64,000 nucleotides of DNA from Zygnema cylindricum (lineage: Eukaryota; Streptophyta; Zygnematophyceae; Zygnematales; Zygnemataceae): positions 126,001 to 190,000 of the forward strand of contig JBBHKE010003208.1 of the NCBI GenBank assembly GCA_037447655.1. Direction: 5' to 3'. A model generated the notes under the pieces. It was not told where the DNA came from, made no database searches, and worked only from the letters and a program-made list of their open reading frames with translations. The position numbers were made by a program, and so were the translations under genes. Shown one piece after another: positions 25,337 through 37,725 of this stretch; position 1 is the stretch's first letter, and every line of letters starts with the position of its first letter.

Positions 25337-26019
25337 CAAATATGACACTAAGGGTGAAGTTCCATCAAGCGAAAAGTGGCGTTTCTAACAGAAATCTGCG
25401 ACTCTCCGTACCAGATCGTACCGCCTATTTGTTTTTATACGAAAACCAACATTACAGAGAATCTTGCCGATACTCTCCGGAGGTCTTGGAGGTAATAATG
25501 GCCGTCGGATGTTCATCTACGATGAGTTCGCTTCAATTTTCTCTGCTAGACTCAACCCACCTCGACGAGGTGGGTTGGCATACACAGAAAAAAAAAAATT
25601 GTGACACGGTGGACAATTAAGCTACGTGTCATGATGGAAAACCAACGAAAAATCTTAAGATTTACACATGACACGCGGTTTCCAAAATATAAACGAAACT
25701 AAAAACGAAATTTCGTAACATTCCCTTGTCACGCTATTTTCAGTAACTTTTGTTCGTCACACTATTTCTGTCAAAGGACTTTCGTTATGTTCGAAAACTG
25801 AAACCCTAAAAAATGAGCTAGCGTCGTCTGCAAAATGTATAAAAGTTTTGTCATATGCTCACGTCGTACGCAGGTACATGGTACGCAAGTCAAGATTTGA
25901 AGTTAAGTTTGTCGGTGCTAAAAATCTGAAAGATATTCAATATCGGATCGTAGCTTGCGTGGCGCCATTCAATTTAGAACACGTGGCTTACAGACTCTAC
26001 GTGATGGAACTTCGACTCA

Positions 26020-26822
26020 GGGTAACCTTCCATCAGGCGTTCCCAGTAATCGTACGAACACGTTTACTGGCAGTAATATTTGTAACACCCTTCCATCAGG
26101 TCGTGCCAGTGAATGAGGTGTTAGGTTACGATTGGTACCACGTAGGACCTGTTGAGCCGCCCAAGAATAATCATCATTTGCAAAAGGACAAAATCGTAGC
26201 TGTGTATGTGTACGGGCAGACGCTGATTAAAATATCAAATAGCGTCACGCTAATGTACAATATGAACGTTCTTAGGGTTGTTGTGGTATCAACGGCCACA
26301 AAAACCGTTGCAAAATTAAAGTTTGTACAAATGTCCAAGAATGTACCATTTGTACGTGAATCGTTGTATCGCACATTTATGAAGGAGACGTCACAGGTTG
26401 TCCTACAACCAAGTTTTTTTTGTCGTCGAACAGGCTGGCTATACAACCAAGATTTTTTTGTCGTCGAACAGGCTGGCTTTGATGTCACACGGTACACTCC
26501 ATTTGCCATATGTAAGTTTTTTGCTTCACATCTGTCGTGGATCGACTCTGACTTTACAAGTGGACCAAAACACGCGTCCAGTAATCACAAACTCTCCTCC
26601 CGAGGACAGTCGGAGGAGACTAGCTATGTACTGGAAACAAGAAGCGTTTGCGTCGAAAATTGAAAATCGGACGGTGGTATTTTTCTCGAAGAAGTCTGGA
26701 GAATCTCAACGATTTTTTAGTAAACATCTTTTGTAAAAAAAAAAACGAAAAACAGTACGGCCTAGTACAAAAGGTACTTTCTCCAGTAAACAACCCCACT
26801 TTTCGCTTGATGGAAGGTTACC
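26020..26822. mobile_element. nested PIF/Harbinger-like element with a proven empty site
   Basis: The termini GGGTAACCTTCCATCA and TGATGGAAGGTTACCC are inverted repeats inside copy 2 of the larger element. The flanks repeat CTCA (26016-26019 and 26823-26826). Copy 1 has the uninterrupted CGACTCAATCG at the same place (near 21,371). A 271-residue frame over this region (25,848-26,663) crosses the element boundary and has no recognisable domain. Confidence 0.72.
26401..26482. repeat. tandem duplication of about 40 bp
   Basis: The phrase TTTTTTTGTCGTCGAACAGG with its flanks occurs twice in direct tandem inside the nested element. Confidence 0.8.
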
Positions 26823-26889
26823 CTCAATCGACCCGGTATGTAGAGTTGGCCGTACAATTACAGAAACGAATGATGGAACTTCACCCTAA

Positions 26890-28168
26890 GAGCTTTGTTC
26901 CATTAAGCGGTCTCAGTAAACGTCAAAAAATCGTTTACTAAAGCTATCGCTCCAGTGTGTCGGGTCAGTAACCAACATTTTATTTGCGTAGCACACTCTG
27001 ATTTGTCGACGTGCTCTTCAAAGAATCTTCGACAACAAATTGTGACCACATATTTTGTACCTGCGAAGGTAAAACGTGACTCGCACAACATATTGAATAA
27101 AATATGTACGGACGAACGAAACTTAAGATTTGTAAAACCATACGAAAATGTCATAATGGTTATTGGATGGCAACAGAAGCGTGAAACAATATCATCCGTC
27201 GAAGATTTTTTTGCGTCTTTCGGTGGCCTCGCATCCTCCCTAGCGGAAGACACATGTCATATGGTCGCGCGGTCCTCATAGATATTTTTTCACTTTTCCA
27301 GGAGGCACGATGCTATTCATTCAGACGCTAAAAATTGACCTACTCCGGTTCACTTGTTGCAAACTGAAAGTGTTAGACGATGGCGTATCCGATTATGCAT
27401 CCGGCGGTCCACATTTACGCCAATAAACATGGAGAATCAAATTGGTCATTCAGTAGGGTTATTTTTCTGACATTAGAATTTTTTTGGTTCGGCATTGTAC
27501 GAAACTATACGTCTTTCAGTAAACAAAAACATTTTTCCCCTAATGGAGCCTTAACCTAATATGGACACGCATTCCCATATCCTAGCTGCTCCAGAGTGAT
27601 AGCTTGTTCCCACCAAAAATAAATCCACTTCCACAACAGACTGGAGTTCTAATAAAGTACGGATTTTGAGCACCGACTTTTTTGTTTTCGATTTTTTTTG
27701 GAAAACCGTACAAACTTACTTCCTCAAAATATTTGGGGATATAGAAGTAGCGTTAAAGAAGCAAATTTCTTTGAGACATGCCACCGGTAACCCAAAAAAT
27801 TGACGTAGCAAAAATATCATACGAACAACTATTTCGTTGTTTTCGTGCGGAAATATCTGCAAGACTTTGAACTACCGTCTTCATCCTTCGAACATTTTAA
27901 AAAACTACAGGTTTATTTTCGCGCCTATGTTTAATGACGTCAAAGCGTGTGACGTGTCACAGGACACCTTCAATCGGAGTTACATTACAAATTTTTTGTG
28001 TGAACAAGACCTGTTTTCTGACGAGTTCTCGAAAAATCATCGGAATGGGCAAAAAGATACAAATTCTCCAGAGGGAACAGGCTATGAGTGAGTTTTGACA
28101 CACCACTTCAGATTAAGTACGGAATGGAATATTTCGTACATTACATTAACTAATAATATCCCAAGCTA
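26890..28168. repeat. repeated element R2 plus flank, copy 2
   Basis: Copy of the unit at 22,427-23,708, leading directly into a family B MITE. Confidence 0.65.
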
Positions 28169-28198
28169 CACTGCTAATAGCTGTGTTAAAGCTTGTTC
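28169..28198. mobile_element. left piece of a family B MITE split by the copia element
   Basis: Starts after TA (28167-28168) and stops at the copia 5' LTR. The continuation of the same MITE is found at 34,583-34,740. Confidence 0.8.
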
Positions 28199-29196
28199 TG
28201 TTTAATCACTAGATTTTTAGAGTCTTTTCTAGGTCTAAATAGCTTAATACAAAAAAAAAAGCATAGGCAGTCTGCCTCCATCTCTTTCCTCTACCCCCTA
28301 TACTTGTTGTAGTCACCGAAAGAGAGAGAGAGTGGTGGAGCCATGGTTGCCACAGCTCCATAGGCAGGACTAAAGAGTGACATAAGTCACTCTCAACAAA
28401 AAGGTTGAGTCCATCAAGACTTAAACCTGTGACCGGCAAAGCGCAGCGTAGCCGTCAACTCTAACTAGTCTGTCGTAGGAGTTCGTTAAAGTACATAGGG
28501 TGTGATAATTACTTAAATAGTATTATGATCTATCATCCGATTAACTGACATATGAATGAAGGGACATAGAACTAGTTAATATTTAGTGCGAACGTGATCG
28601 CACACAAAACTAATGAATCGTACATATGTTTCGACGGCTAACAATTAATGGTTATTTTTATCCAATGACAGATATCGCCGCCGAGATCCTAGAATGATCC
28701 CTTTGGCGTTTTTGGACGTGGCATGACCTGACGCCGCGTGGAGAGATAATATTTGGTCGCGAGAATTCCGAAGAACATACGGACGAGTAACATGTGGACA
28801 CGCGTCCACTAAATGATCTTGTCTTACACATGCTGTACAAAAAAGACATCGACCGTATTACCTTTTTTTACTTTACAGTTATTTGATTGGATCGTATTGT
28901 AGTAGATAGGGGTTGTGAGAGAGAAGTAGGACTTAGCATTTTTTATAGACAGTCACCTCTCTCATTTAGAGTTTGTATAAATTGGCATCTTTGCCACCTC
29001 GTAACTTATCAGCTCGTTGGTCGTTTTCAGTGATTCTTTTTGCTACGAACTCAAGGGAGTCGAGACTACAAAAAGGTATTGTCAAATTGTCAATTTGCTT
29101 GCTTGGGCAGCAGTTGTTGTTGCTGAAAGAGGGTTAGTTAAAAACTACCTAGAGGCTTCTTGATTTCTATAGTCCAATGGAGGACACAGAATTGCA
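28199..29196 (+). repeat. copia 5' LTR
   Basis: 998 bp, starts TGTTTAATCAC and ends ATTGCA, matching the LTR at 33,582-34,582. A TATA-like GTATAAATT lies at 28,975. The preceding 5 bp TGTTC (28194-28198) pairs with TGTTT after the 3' LTR as target duplication. An ATG at 29,177, inside the LTR end, opens a gag-like frame, as in yeast Ty1, where the first frame also begins in the LTR. Confidence 0.88.
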
Positions 29197-32100
29197 CGTT
29201 ATGGGCCTACCGTCTAGGGTGCCTATCTTCAATGGATCTAGGTTCATCTATTGGGAAGCCACGATGACACGGGCTTTGTGCGAAAAACGATACTAGGGTA
29301 TTGTCAGTGGACAAGTGAAACGTCCACCTAAACGAACTCCACCAAGGTTAGGTGGAATGAGGTTTTTCTGAAGCAGCATTTGCTACAGCAGAGGAGACAG
29401 ATGATGGGGACAGCTGTGTGTGTTTGAAAACGGGAAAGAGAAGGAGTCGCCTATTACTCGTATTGCTCGTATTACCACAGCACCTAGAGCAGCGGCCGAG
29501 AAAACCGTGTAGAACGATACCCAAACATGGGAATACATCAACATGGCTACCAAAAACTTCATTACAAGACACCTCACTCAGGCTTTCGCAACCCCCAATC
29601 TTCACATTTACAAGGCAGAGGAGTTGTGGGTGAGTTTGGTGGAAATCTATAGAGCTAGTACTACGCAGAAGCTCAAGTTGGCCAAAAAAAAATTAGGGAA
29701 TTATACTTACAAACGAGGAAAGATGTTAGACTATTGTAATGATCTCTCTGGTTTGTATATGGAGAGAGAGAGTGTCGGGTGGACAGGTGCAATGATGATG
29801 AAATTTAACTCTCTCATCATGAAGTTTCCCGACGAGTATAAAAACATAGTGTACCGAGTACATGAAATGACTGACAGTTCATAGAAGTTGAACACAGTGG
29901 TCCGGATGATACTTTTGCAAGCGAACACAATTGAGATCGAAGAGGGGTAAAGAGCATCTAAGCTATAGCTGCAGGAGGAAACCCATGGGGGAAGGATCCC
30001 AAGAAATCGTACAAAGGAGAGAGAGATCAGTCTTGAGAACTGAGGCCCCCAAAGGGTCTTTATCACTTTTGGAAAAAACCGCGAAACTTCATAGCAGATT
30101 GTGTCAAGCTGTCAAAGCCGAGGCTCCAAGAGAACCGTGGAGGGGGTTCTTCCAAAGGGAAGAAAAAGGATCTAGTGGTCACAAAAGTGAAAGGATAGAC
30201 CGAGGACGAGTCATCTGAGGAGGAGGATGGGGAGCTTTTTCTTGACGAGAGTATGGAGGAGAAGAAAATCCCTTCGAAACAGAAGTGTGCTTTCAGAGCA
30301 ATCTAGGAAGCACCACAGGAAAGATGGATCATCAAATCAGGTGCTTCTATGCATATGTGTCGTGATAAGCACCTCTTTACTAAGCTAAGAAAGATCCCTA
30401 CTGTAGAGATAGAGTATGGGGATAGGAGAGTGGTTACCACAGATCTAGTGGGGTTGGTAGACCTGAAAGTCTTAGTAGAGGGTAAGACTTCTATACATAC
30501 CTTCTCAGATGTAATCTATATTCCTAAGTTGAGTAAAATTCTTGTCTCCACGTATGTGTTAGATGACAAAGAGTTTGATACCTTCATTAGAAAGGGAGTC
30601 TTTACAGCTAAGTATGGGGATGAAGTATACTTCACGCTAGATAAGGGTAACGAAGGAATGTTTAGGTTAAACTTCAGTAATGAAAAGAAGAATGCTTACT
30701 ATGTTGGTGTTACAAAGTTGATGATTTGGCATAAGCGGTTGGGGCATGTGCATTTTGATAGGCTGAGGAAAATGAATAAGTTGGTGTAGTAGAAGGCATT
30801 CAGTTTGGGGATAATAAAATGGTGGATGATTGTAATGGATGTGCTCAAGGTAAAGCTCACATACTTACTTTTCCCAAAGCCGCCACATATAAGGGTGAGA
30901 AAGTACTATATTTGGTCCACACAGATATCTGGGGACCTGCAAAATTACCTTCTATAGGAGGGAAGAGGTTTATGTTCACAATAACCGATGACTAGTCTAA
31001 TTACTTTAGAGTCTGCTTCCTAAAAACAAAGTCTAAAACACCAACTTCCTTCAAAGAATATAAAGCTTGGAGTGAGAAGTTGCATGGAACCCCCAATAAG
31101 AGAATAAGGAGTTATAATGGGGGAGAATATACCACCAACCATTTGAGGAATACTTGAGAGATGAGGGAGTTCAGCACCAGAAAATTGTACCATATAACCC
31201 TTAACAAAATGGGGTAGCTAAGAGATTGAACGGAACATTAGGAGATAGTGTATGCAGTATGTTGGTCGACAAGAAAAGAGGAAAGAGATTTTGGGTAGAA
31301 GCCATGAACTGTGCCAACTACATTAAGAACAGAGTCTTAACCTCAACCGTAAAAGGAATGACACTTTATGAGAGATGTGTTGGAAGGAAACTTGATATCT
31401 CTCACCTTAAAGTATTCGCTAGCCAAGTTTACAATCTTGACAAAGATAGGAAAAACAGGAAACTAGATGCTAAGGGAAAACCTGGTTACTTTATAGGTTA
31501 TGATGAAGATGTCAAGGGTTATAAAGTCTATGAATTAGCAAAGAAAGATATCAATCTGGTCAAACACCTATTTGTCATAGATGAAGGGAAGTCATTTGAC
31601 CCCTTTAAATATACCAAGAAGATAAGAATCAGATTTGAGTACGAAAATGAGGAGATCTCGATTGTTCCCGAATAAGACATGAGTGAAAAAGTGATTGCAA
31701 ATTCAGGGGAGATCTAAGATACAAAAGATCCATCGGAAACCTCACATATTCCTATAGACTTCGAGGAGAAAGAAGAGGAGGAACCGGGATCAAGTTCCAT
31801 CTATCCGGGAGTCAATCAGACAGGAAGGAGAAATCCAAGATTTCCTTTGATTCTAGCTTCGGAGTTTGAGGAACGGAGAAAGAGCACAAAAGGATACAAG
31901 AAAAACAGGCTGCTCATAAAGTAACTAAGCTATCTCACCATGATGAGCCTCACTCATACTCAGAGGCATTGAAGAGCTCGAAGAAAGACACATGGATAAG
32001 AGCCATAAATGATGAGATCGCCTCCATCATGGAAGCAAATACTTCAGAACCAGCGGACTGTCCTCGGGATAGAAAACCGATTGGGTGTAAATGGGTGTTT

Positions 32101-33540
32101 AAACTAAAAATGAACCCATATAATACCATTGAAAGATATAAAGCTCGGTTGGTAGCAAAAGGGTTCACCATAAAAGAGGGGATTGACTAGGAGGAGACTT
32201 TTGCTGTAGTTGTTCTTTTCCCATCAGTAAGGAATCTCCTCTGTCAAGCAGCAGCGGAAGACATGGAAATACACCAAATGGATATTAAGACCGCCTTTTT
32301 CAATGGTGAATTAAAGGAAGAAATTTGCATGCAACAACCAAAGGGGTTCGTGGAGGAAGGAGAAGAGAGCAAAGTCTGCAGGTTCATAAAGTCCTTATAT
32401 GGACTAAAGTAGGCTCATAAAGTCCTTATATAGACCGAAACACGCTACGCGACAGTGGGATAACAAACTAGATGAGTTTCTCACCGATTTTGGATATATC
32501 CGGATCAGCTCTAACCATTCTATCTATACATTTGAAGATGAGAATGGAATGATTTTTCTTGCAATTTATGTAGATGATTTGTTGGTGTTAAGTAAGTCTT
32601 TGGAAAAGATCAATAGTTGAAAAAAGATCTTAGAAGCAGATTTGACATGAAGGATTTAGGGGAGGCAAGATATATTTTGGGAATTCAAATGGAGAGAGTT
32701 AGGGGGAAAAGGATCATTAAACTTACTCAGAAAGAAGCAATAGGTAATATCCTTGTGAAATTATAGATGGAAAAGGCAAACAGTTGTACCACTCCCACGG
32801 ACTTGAATAAAATAAGTGATGGAAATGTAGAAAGAGGAGTGATAATCTTAGATGATTAAATTAGTCTAGAAGAGAGAGAATTTATAAATTCTATCCCCTA
32901 GAGGCATGTTGTAAAAAGTCTAATATACTTTATAAACTGTACCAGGCCGGACATTGCGGCAGTAGTTCAAGTACTCAGTAGGAGTCTTAATGATTCTAGG
33001 AAAAAAGATTGGGAGGCAGCCAAGAGAGTCATGAGATATCTGGTGGGAACCAAAAAGTTATGGTTGAATTTGGGAGGGGAGCACACTGATATCACTACTT
33101 CGAGTGATGTCAGTTATGGGGACGCACCTATGAGAAGATGCACTTCTGGGTATGTGTTGTAGGTCGAAGAAAGTGCTTGATGTTGGAGCAGGATGCAACA
33201 AAAGGTGGTTGCTCAGTCTACTACGGAGGCTGAGTATTTGGCCTCTTGTTTTGCTGTGAAAGAGTTGATGTGGGTCAAGTCCTTGTTGCAAGAACTCGAG
33301 TATATGAAGGAGGGAGGTCATGAAGTCTTTTTTGATAATCAGGCTGCTATTGAAATAGTAGCCAATCCAATACATCATTTCAAAGTTAAGCATAAGGACA
33401 TAAGATTGAGCTTCGTGAGGGAAAAAGTTGAAAAATAAAATTGTGAATCTTGTGTATAGGTTTGATGAAGAAAAAGTGGATGACATGATGACCAAAACCT
33501 GTGCCTTGTCCCAAGTTAAAATATTGTAGGGAAAATGTGG
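29177..33540 (+). pseudogene. Ty1/copia gag-pol, decayed
   Basis: In order: gag N-terminus (FNGSRFIYWEA near 29,230) and gag body (29,543-29,881). A protease-like W..xSGAS.H motif at 30,325 has Lys (30,334-30,336) in place of the catalytic Asp. Then come the pre-integrase WHKRLGH at about 30,727 and CNGCAQGKAH, and the integrase core (HTDIWGP near 30,920, NGGEY near 31,118). The NGVA.R motif has Lys (31,220-31,222) where integrases have the catalytic Glu. RT has KWVFKLK near 32,090 and an intact YVDD at 32,569-32,580. RNase H has STTEAEYLA near 33,217. Many in-frame stops and shifts interrupt it. The order gag-PR-IN-RT-RH defines copia. Confidence 0.92.
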
Positions 33541-33581
33541 ATTGAAAGAGAAGTTAAAGTTAGACTATAAAATAATGGGAG

Positions 33582-34582
33582 TGTTGAAATCACTAGATTT
33601 CTAGAGTATTTTCTAGGTCTGAATAGCTTAATAGAAAAAAAAAAAAAACCGCAGGTAGTCTGCCTCCACCTCTTTCCTCTATCCCCATACTTGCTGTAGT
33701 CACTGAAGGAGAGAGAGAGTGGTGGAGCCATGGTTGCCTCAGCTCTATAGGAAGGACTAAAGAGTGACATAAGTCACTCTCAACAAAAAGGTTGAGTCTA
33801 GCAAGACTCGAACCTCCGACCGGTAGAGCGCAGCATAGCCCTTAGCTCTAACCAGTCTGTCGTTGGAGTTCGTTAAAGTACATAGGGTGTGATAATTACT
33901 TAAATTGTATTAAAATATTTCTTTCGATTAACTGATATATGAATGAAGGGACATAGAACTAGTCAATATTTAGTGCGAACGTGATCCCGCACGAAACAAA
34001 TGAATCGAACATTTGTTTCGATGGCTAACTTTTAATGACGGTTTTTATCAAACGACACATATCGCCGCCGAGATCGCGGAATGATCACTTTGGTGTTTTT
34101 GGAGGTGGCGTGACCTGGCGCTATGTGGAGAGAAAATATTTGGTCGCGAGAATTCCGAAGAACATACGGACAAGTAACATGTGGACACGCATCCACTCAA
34201 TGGCCTTGTCGTACACATGCCGTACAGAAAGAACATCAGCCATAATACCTTTGTGTACTTTATAGTTATTTGATTGGATCGTATTTTAGTAGATAGGGGT
34301 TATGAGAGATAAGTAGGACTTAGCATTTTTTGTATACACTCACCTCTCTCTTTGAGAATTTGTTTATATTGGCATCTTTGCCACCTCATAACTTATCGGT
34401 TGGTTGGCCGTTTTCAGTGATTCTTTTTGCTACGGACTTAGGGGAGTCTAGACTACAGAAGGGTGTAGCCACATTGTCGATTTGTCTACTTGGCAGCAGT
34501 GGTTGTTGCTGAAAGTGGGTTAGCTAAAAACTACCTAGTGGCTTCCTAAATTTTGTAGTCTAATGAAGGACACAAAATTGCA
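33582..34582 (+). repeat. copia 3' LTR and target duplication
   Basis: 1,001 bp, starts TGTTGAAATCAC after a purine-rich AATGGGAG, ends AAATTGCA. It is followed by TGTTT (34583-34587), the 5-bp target duplication. The differences from the 5' LTR are scattered and numerous, so the insertion is old. Confidence 0.88.
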
Positions 34583-34740
34583 TGTTTCGCCACTTCAAAC
34601 ATCTTTTCTATGTGCACACTTGTCGAATTGTTAATAAGAAACCGCCAAATAGGAAGGTGAGAATCTTGCCTTTCATAAGCAGCAATCCGACAACTGTGCA
34701 AAGAAAAATTGGTTTATAACACTAATAACGATTAGCGATG
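34583..34740. mobile_element. right piece of the split family B MITE
   Basis: Continues the MITE begun at 28,169: CGCCACTTCAAACAT and onward to GATTAGCGATG, followed by TA. Confidence 0.8.
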
Positions 34741-34752
34741 TATTGTAGTGTA

Positions 34753-34870
34753 TATAATATTGTTGTGTATCGGTATAATAACTATCGCAATAACACCGAT
34801 ACCGATAGTTATTGATTATCCAACGCTCAGAGGTCCTAACCTATCAGTTAGAGACTAACAAATTCCATAT
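34753..34870. mobile_element. hAT-like element, left-end fragment
   Basis: TTGTTGTGTATCGGTATAAT and the following ACACCGATACCGATAG match the left end of the element at 24,439. The rest is missing or diverged. Confidence 0.6.
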
Positions 34871-34954
34871 CGGGCGAGAACCATAATTTCAATGATGGCT
34901 TCACGTAAGATGTTCGTACATATTATGTATAGTACTACCGCATTATACATGGTA

Positions 34955-35476
34955 CACCGTCAATCGCTATTAGAGTAAAGGAATAAATATCGTAAAAAAA
35001 TAATTAGTGTTATTAACACTAATCGGGAATTTTTAATCCCTATCTGTACGCTGGGTTTCATTAAATATTAAATTCTTACCCTTTCGATGTCTACAGTAAT
35101 ATGTGTACATGTAAAAAATTTGATAATTGATACGCCGTCACGCTATTCACACGGTCGACAGACGAACATGTGTGAACGTGATTTTTGTGGACGAGTTTGC
35201 GTCTCTTTCTTCCAGTGCACATTCACATGTGTGCGCAATAATGTTAAGTGTCTTTTTTTGCCTTTGTAATTCAAATAGTACCATTTCGTATAGAGATACC
35301 CTGTCCGTGCGCCACACTATTTCCATCGCAGTGTACATCCATTATTAAAGCTAATTGAAAAAACAACCCTAATTTGAATAATGGAAAAAATAGAATTATG
35401 GATTGTAATTCAAGTTTTTTTTTTTTGAAAAAGGGCACCGAATTAGCGTTATTTACTCTAATAGCGATTGGCGTTG
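34955..35476. mobile_element. MITE family D
   Basis: 522 bp with left terminus CACCGTCAATCGCTATTAG and right terminus TAATAGCGATTGGCGTTG, flanked by TA (34953-34954 and 35477-35478). The interior has TTATTAACACTAAT sub-terminally. A left-hand copy fused to family A lies at 42,281. Confidence 0.8.
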
Positions 35477-35499
35477 TACTATACTAAATATATATTTTT

Positions 35500-35695
35500 T
35501 GACAATCTGACTACTGTACCTGCGCAGGAAAAAATGTTACTGGGATTAGCAACTCCCTAATTTTTTTCTCACTACACAATCTTCGGATTTTCAATTTGAA
35601 ACCGCCAATCGGAAGCTGAGAATGTTTCCTTTCAATCGCAACCGTCAGATCCAAAGTCCGACAGATGTGTACGGAGTAAAGATGTTTTAAGCATA
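35500..35695. mobile_element. MITE family B-like fragment
   Basis: The interior (CGGATTTTCAATTTGAAACC, then CAACCGTCAGATCCAAAG, AAGATGTTTTAAG) matches family B. The termini are lost. A sister fragment with an intact right end is at 43,070-43,301. Confidence 0.65.
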
Positions 35696-35841
35696 GTTAA
35701 AAAATAGGTGAAAGCAGGCCCATACAATATGCCTATTGTACGCAAAATATACAATATTGCCTTAAGACCCATATTGTATTGGTCGCAAAATGAAAAATAA
35801 TAGTAACAGGGTTGAGTTGCACATCGATCGATAGAGAATTA

Positions 35842-36549
35842 GGGCGTGTCCCCATGTGTTCAATTAAGGGTTTTTTTCCGTCATTTACAAAAAAAATGGG
35901 ACTTCCTACTTGAAATTATTACGCCGTACGAAAAATGGGCAAAAACTCAAATACATTTTGCGTCATCTTGGAACTTGAAAGGTACGGCGATTTGGCAGTT
36001 TTATCATCGCGACCCACTTCCAGCTCATCTTCACACTTGCAGTGAAATCAAACCGCGACCTGCTTTTAATCAAAATACTACCCTATTGACGAATAGAAAG
36101 TCTGGGTTGCACGCGTCAAAAGTTTTCATTTGTTTTTTTGCAGTTGGGAGATTACACGAAAAAAAAATTGTTTGTCCGTTTGCTTATGTTGTCCACTTGT
36201 GGGCGTCTACAAATGTGATTTTGTAGACGTAGGCGATTGCTTATGTCGTACACGTGTGGGCGTCAACAAATGGCAGTTGCCGTCGACAACTGTCCCAGTA
36301 TGTCAGGAGGTTTTTGCGGCGTACAAATGTCTGCAGTTTGTTCCGAGATCGTTGAATTCTACTAATGTCAGCAGTTCGTTGGCGTCTACAGGTGTCGCAA
36401 GTATTGGCGACGTGTACAACTGCCACATATTCAAAATAATGAACGCCAAAGTAACGATTGACATAGGCACACTTTGAAAAGTACACCGTAAAATCAGCGC
36501 TAAATTCCAAAATAACGTTTCAAAATATCGGTTACATGTGGACACGCCC
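35842..36549. mobile_element. PIF/Harbinger-like element with TTA duplication
   Basis: The left end GGGCGTGTCCCCATGT and right end ACATGTGGACACGCCC are inverted repeats differing at one position. Both are flanked by TTA (35839-35841 and 36550-36552). The interior has imperfect repeats around TGTGGGCGTC(T/A)ACAAATG. There is no transposase. Confidence 0.8.
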
Positions 36550-36919
36550 TTAAACGTCATGTCTAAATTTTGAAAAACATTCGGATAAATTTTTATTTTT
36601 CCGTGAGTTTTGAGGTTTTTTTTAAATAAATTGTCAGATTGGACGATCGGACGGTCACTGATCAAAGTAGCGATCTAAGAAGATCACATGAAAAGCCCAT
36701 AACACAACTACCGATAGGACTTACGTCCGCGTTTTTTTTTTTCGGGTTTTTTTTTCCCGCGGAATGTCATCCTACGCAGTGTCAGTTCGCTAAAAAAATT
36801 CGTCTGGCGGCGTGCGCTGTGCTATGATGATACGTCAGATTCGTACGTTCGTACAAGAGTGTGCACAAACGCACACACATACAGTATGCCTATTCTGCGC
36901 GAGTTTTGTACCAAGTTTT

Positions 36920-37715
36920 TGTTGATATTTGTGTATTTTCTAGGTCTGTAATAGGATAGAAAAAAGGCAGAGGCAGTCTGCCTCTAACTCCCCTCTCCAA
37001 GCCCCCACACTTGTTATAGTCACTGAAGGCTGGATAGGGAGCTAGAGCCATGGCTGCCTAAGCTCTCTAGAGAAGACATAGGGTAAATTAGTAATACTTA
37101 CCAAAAGGTATTTAACGGACCCAGGAATTGATCCTGGTACCTACCGTTCGTCAATTAGACATTAGCCGGTAACTTTATCCATTTAGACTAGAGCTGGTAT
37201 TACGACGTATGGGGTTTGATAATTATTTAGATAGTTACACGTAAACTAGTACATTTAACTGGAAATATATACGTATTGCATAGATACAGTTATGTATAGT
37301 ACGGAGTACAGATTTATTAATTGAAACGGATACCGCGCATTTGGTTCGACCGCGAAACAAATACCGCGCGTCTATTTTCAACGGCTAGCAATATAGCCGG
37401 ATTTAATCGGACGGCCACGATAGGCGCCGCGATTGCGGGATATGTACTTTTGGCGGTTTGCGGTCATCGCCACATAGGATGACACATGGCACGTCAACAT
37501 TAGATTGCGGCGACACCGGAGATTACGAGAACAAATAGATATATGACATGTGTTGACATTTCAACCATATCGTACGATTGTCGTACAGAAAATACACCGG
37601 CACCTGTACTTATCTGTACGGTACAGTGATGTGATTGGTGCCGTACGTCAGAAGATGGGGTCTTAGAGTGAGAATAGGACTTAGAATTTTTTGAGTAGCT
37701 AGTCGCCTCTCCCAG
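36920..37715 (+). repeat. diverged copia-type LTR cut by the assembly gap
   Basis: Starts TGTTGATATTTG and then follows the LTR order of 28,199: TTTTCTAGGTCTG, GGCAGTCTGCCTC, GAGCCATGG.TGCC, and ATAGGACTTAGAATTTTTT near the end. It is clearly a different subfamily. It stops at the run of N. Confidence 0.75.
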
Positions 37716-37725
37716 NNNNNNNNNN
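37716..37725. other. assembly gap (10 N)
   Basis: Ten N bases. The left side is LTR sequence and the right side does not continue the LTR, so real sequence of unknown length is missing and the join may be wrong. Confidence 0.98.

Larger units (their letters stand above)
25352..26886. mobile_element. PIF/Harbinger-like element, copy 2, carrying a nested element
   Basis: The left end GGGTGAAGTTCCATCA and right end TGATGGAACTTCACCC are flanked by TAA (25349-25351 and 26887-26889). The left 670 bp match 20,027-21,395 without the two MITEs. The right part consists of the nested element at 26,020-26,822 and a short remainder. Confidence 0.72.

Noticed and set aside
25848-26663. 271-residue frame as a candidate transposon gene
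   Set aside because: It crosses the boundary of a nested element, includes a 40-bp tandem duplication and has no transposase or other motif.
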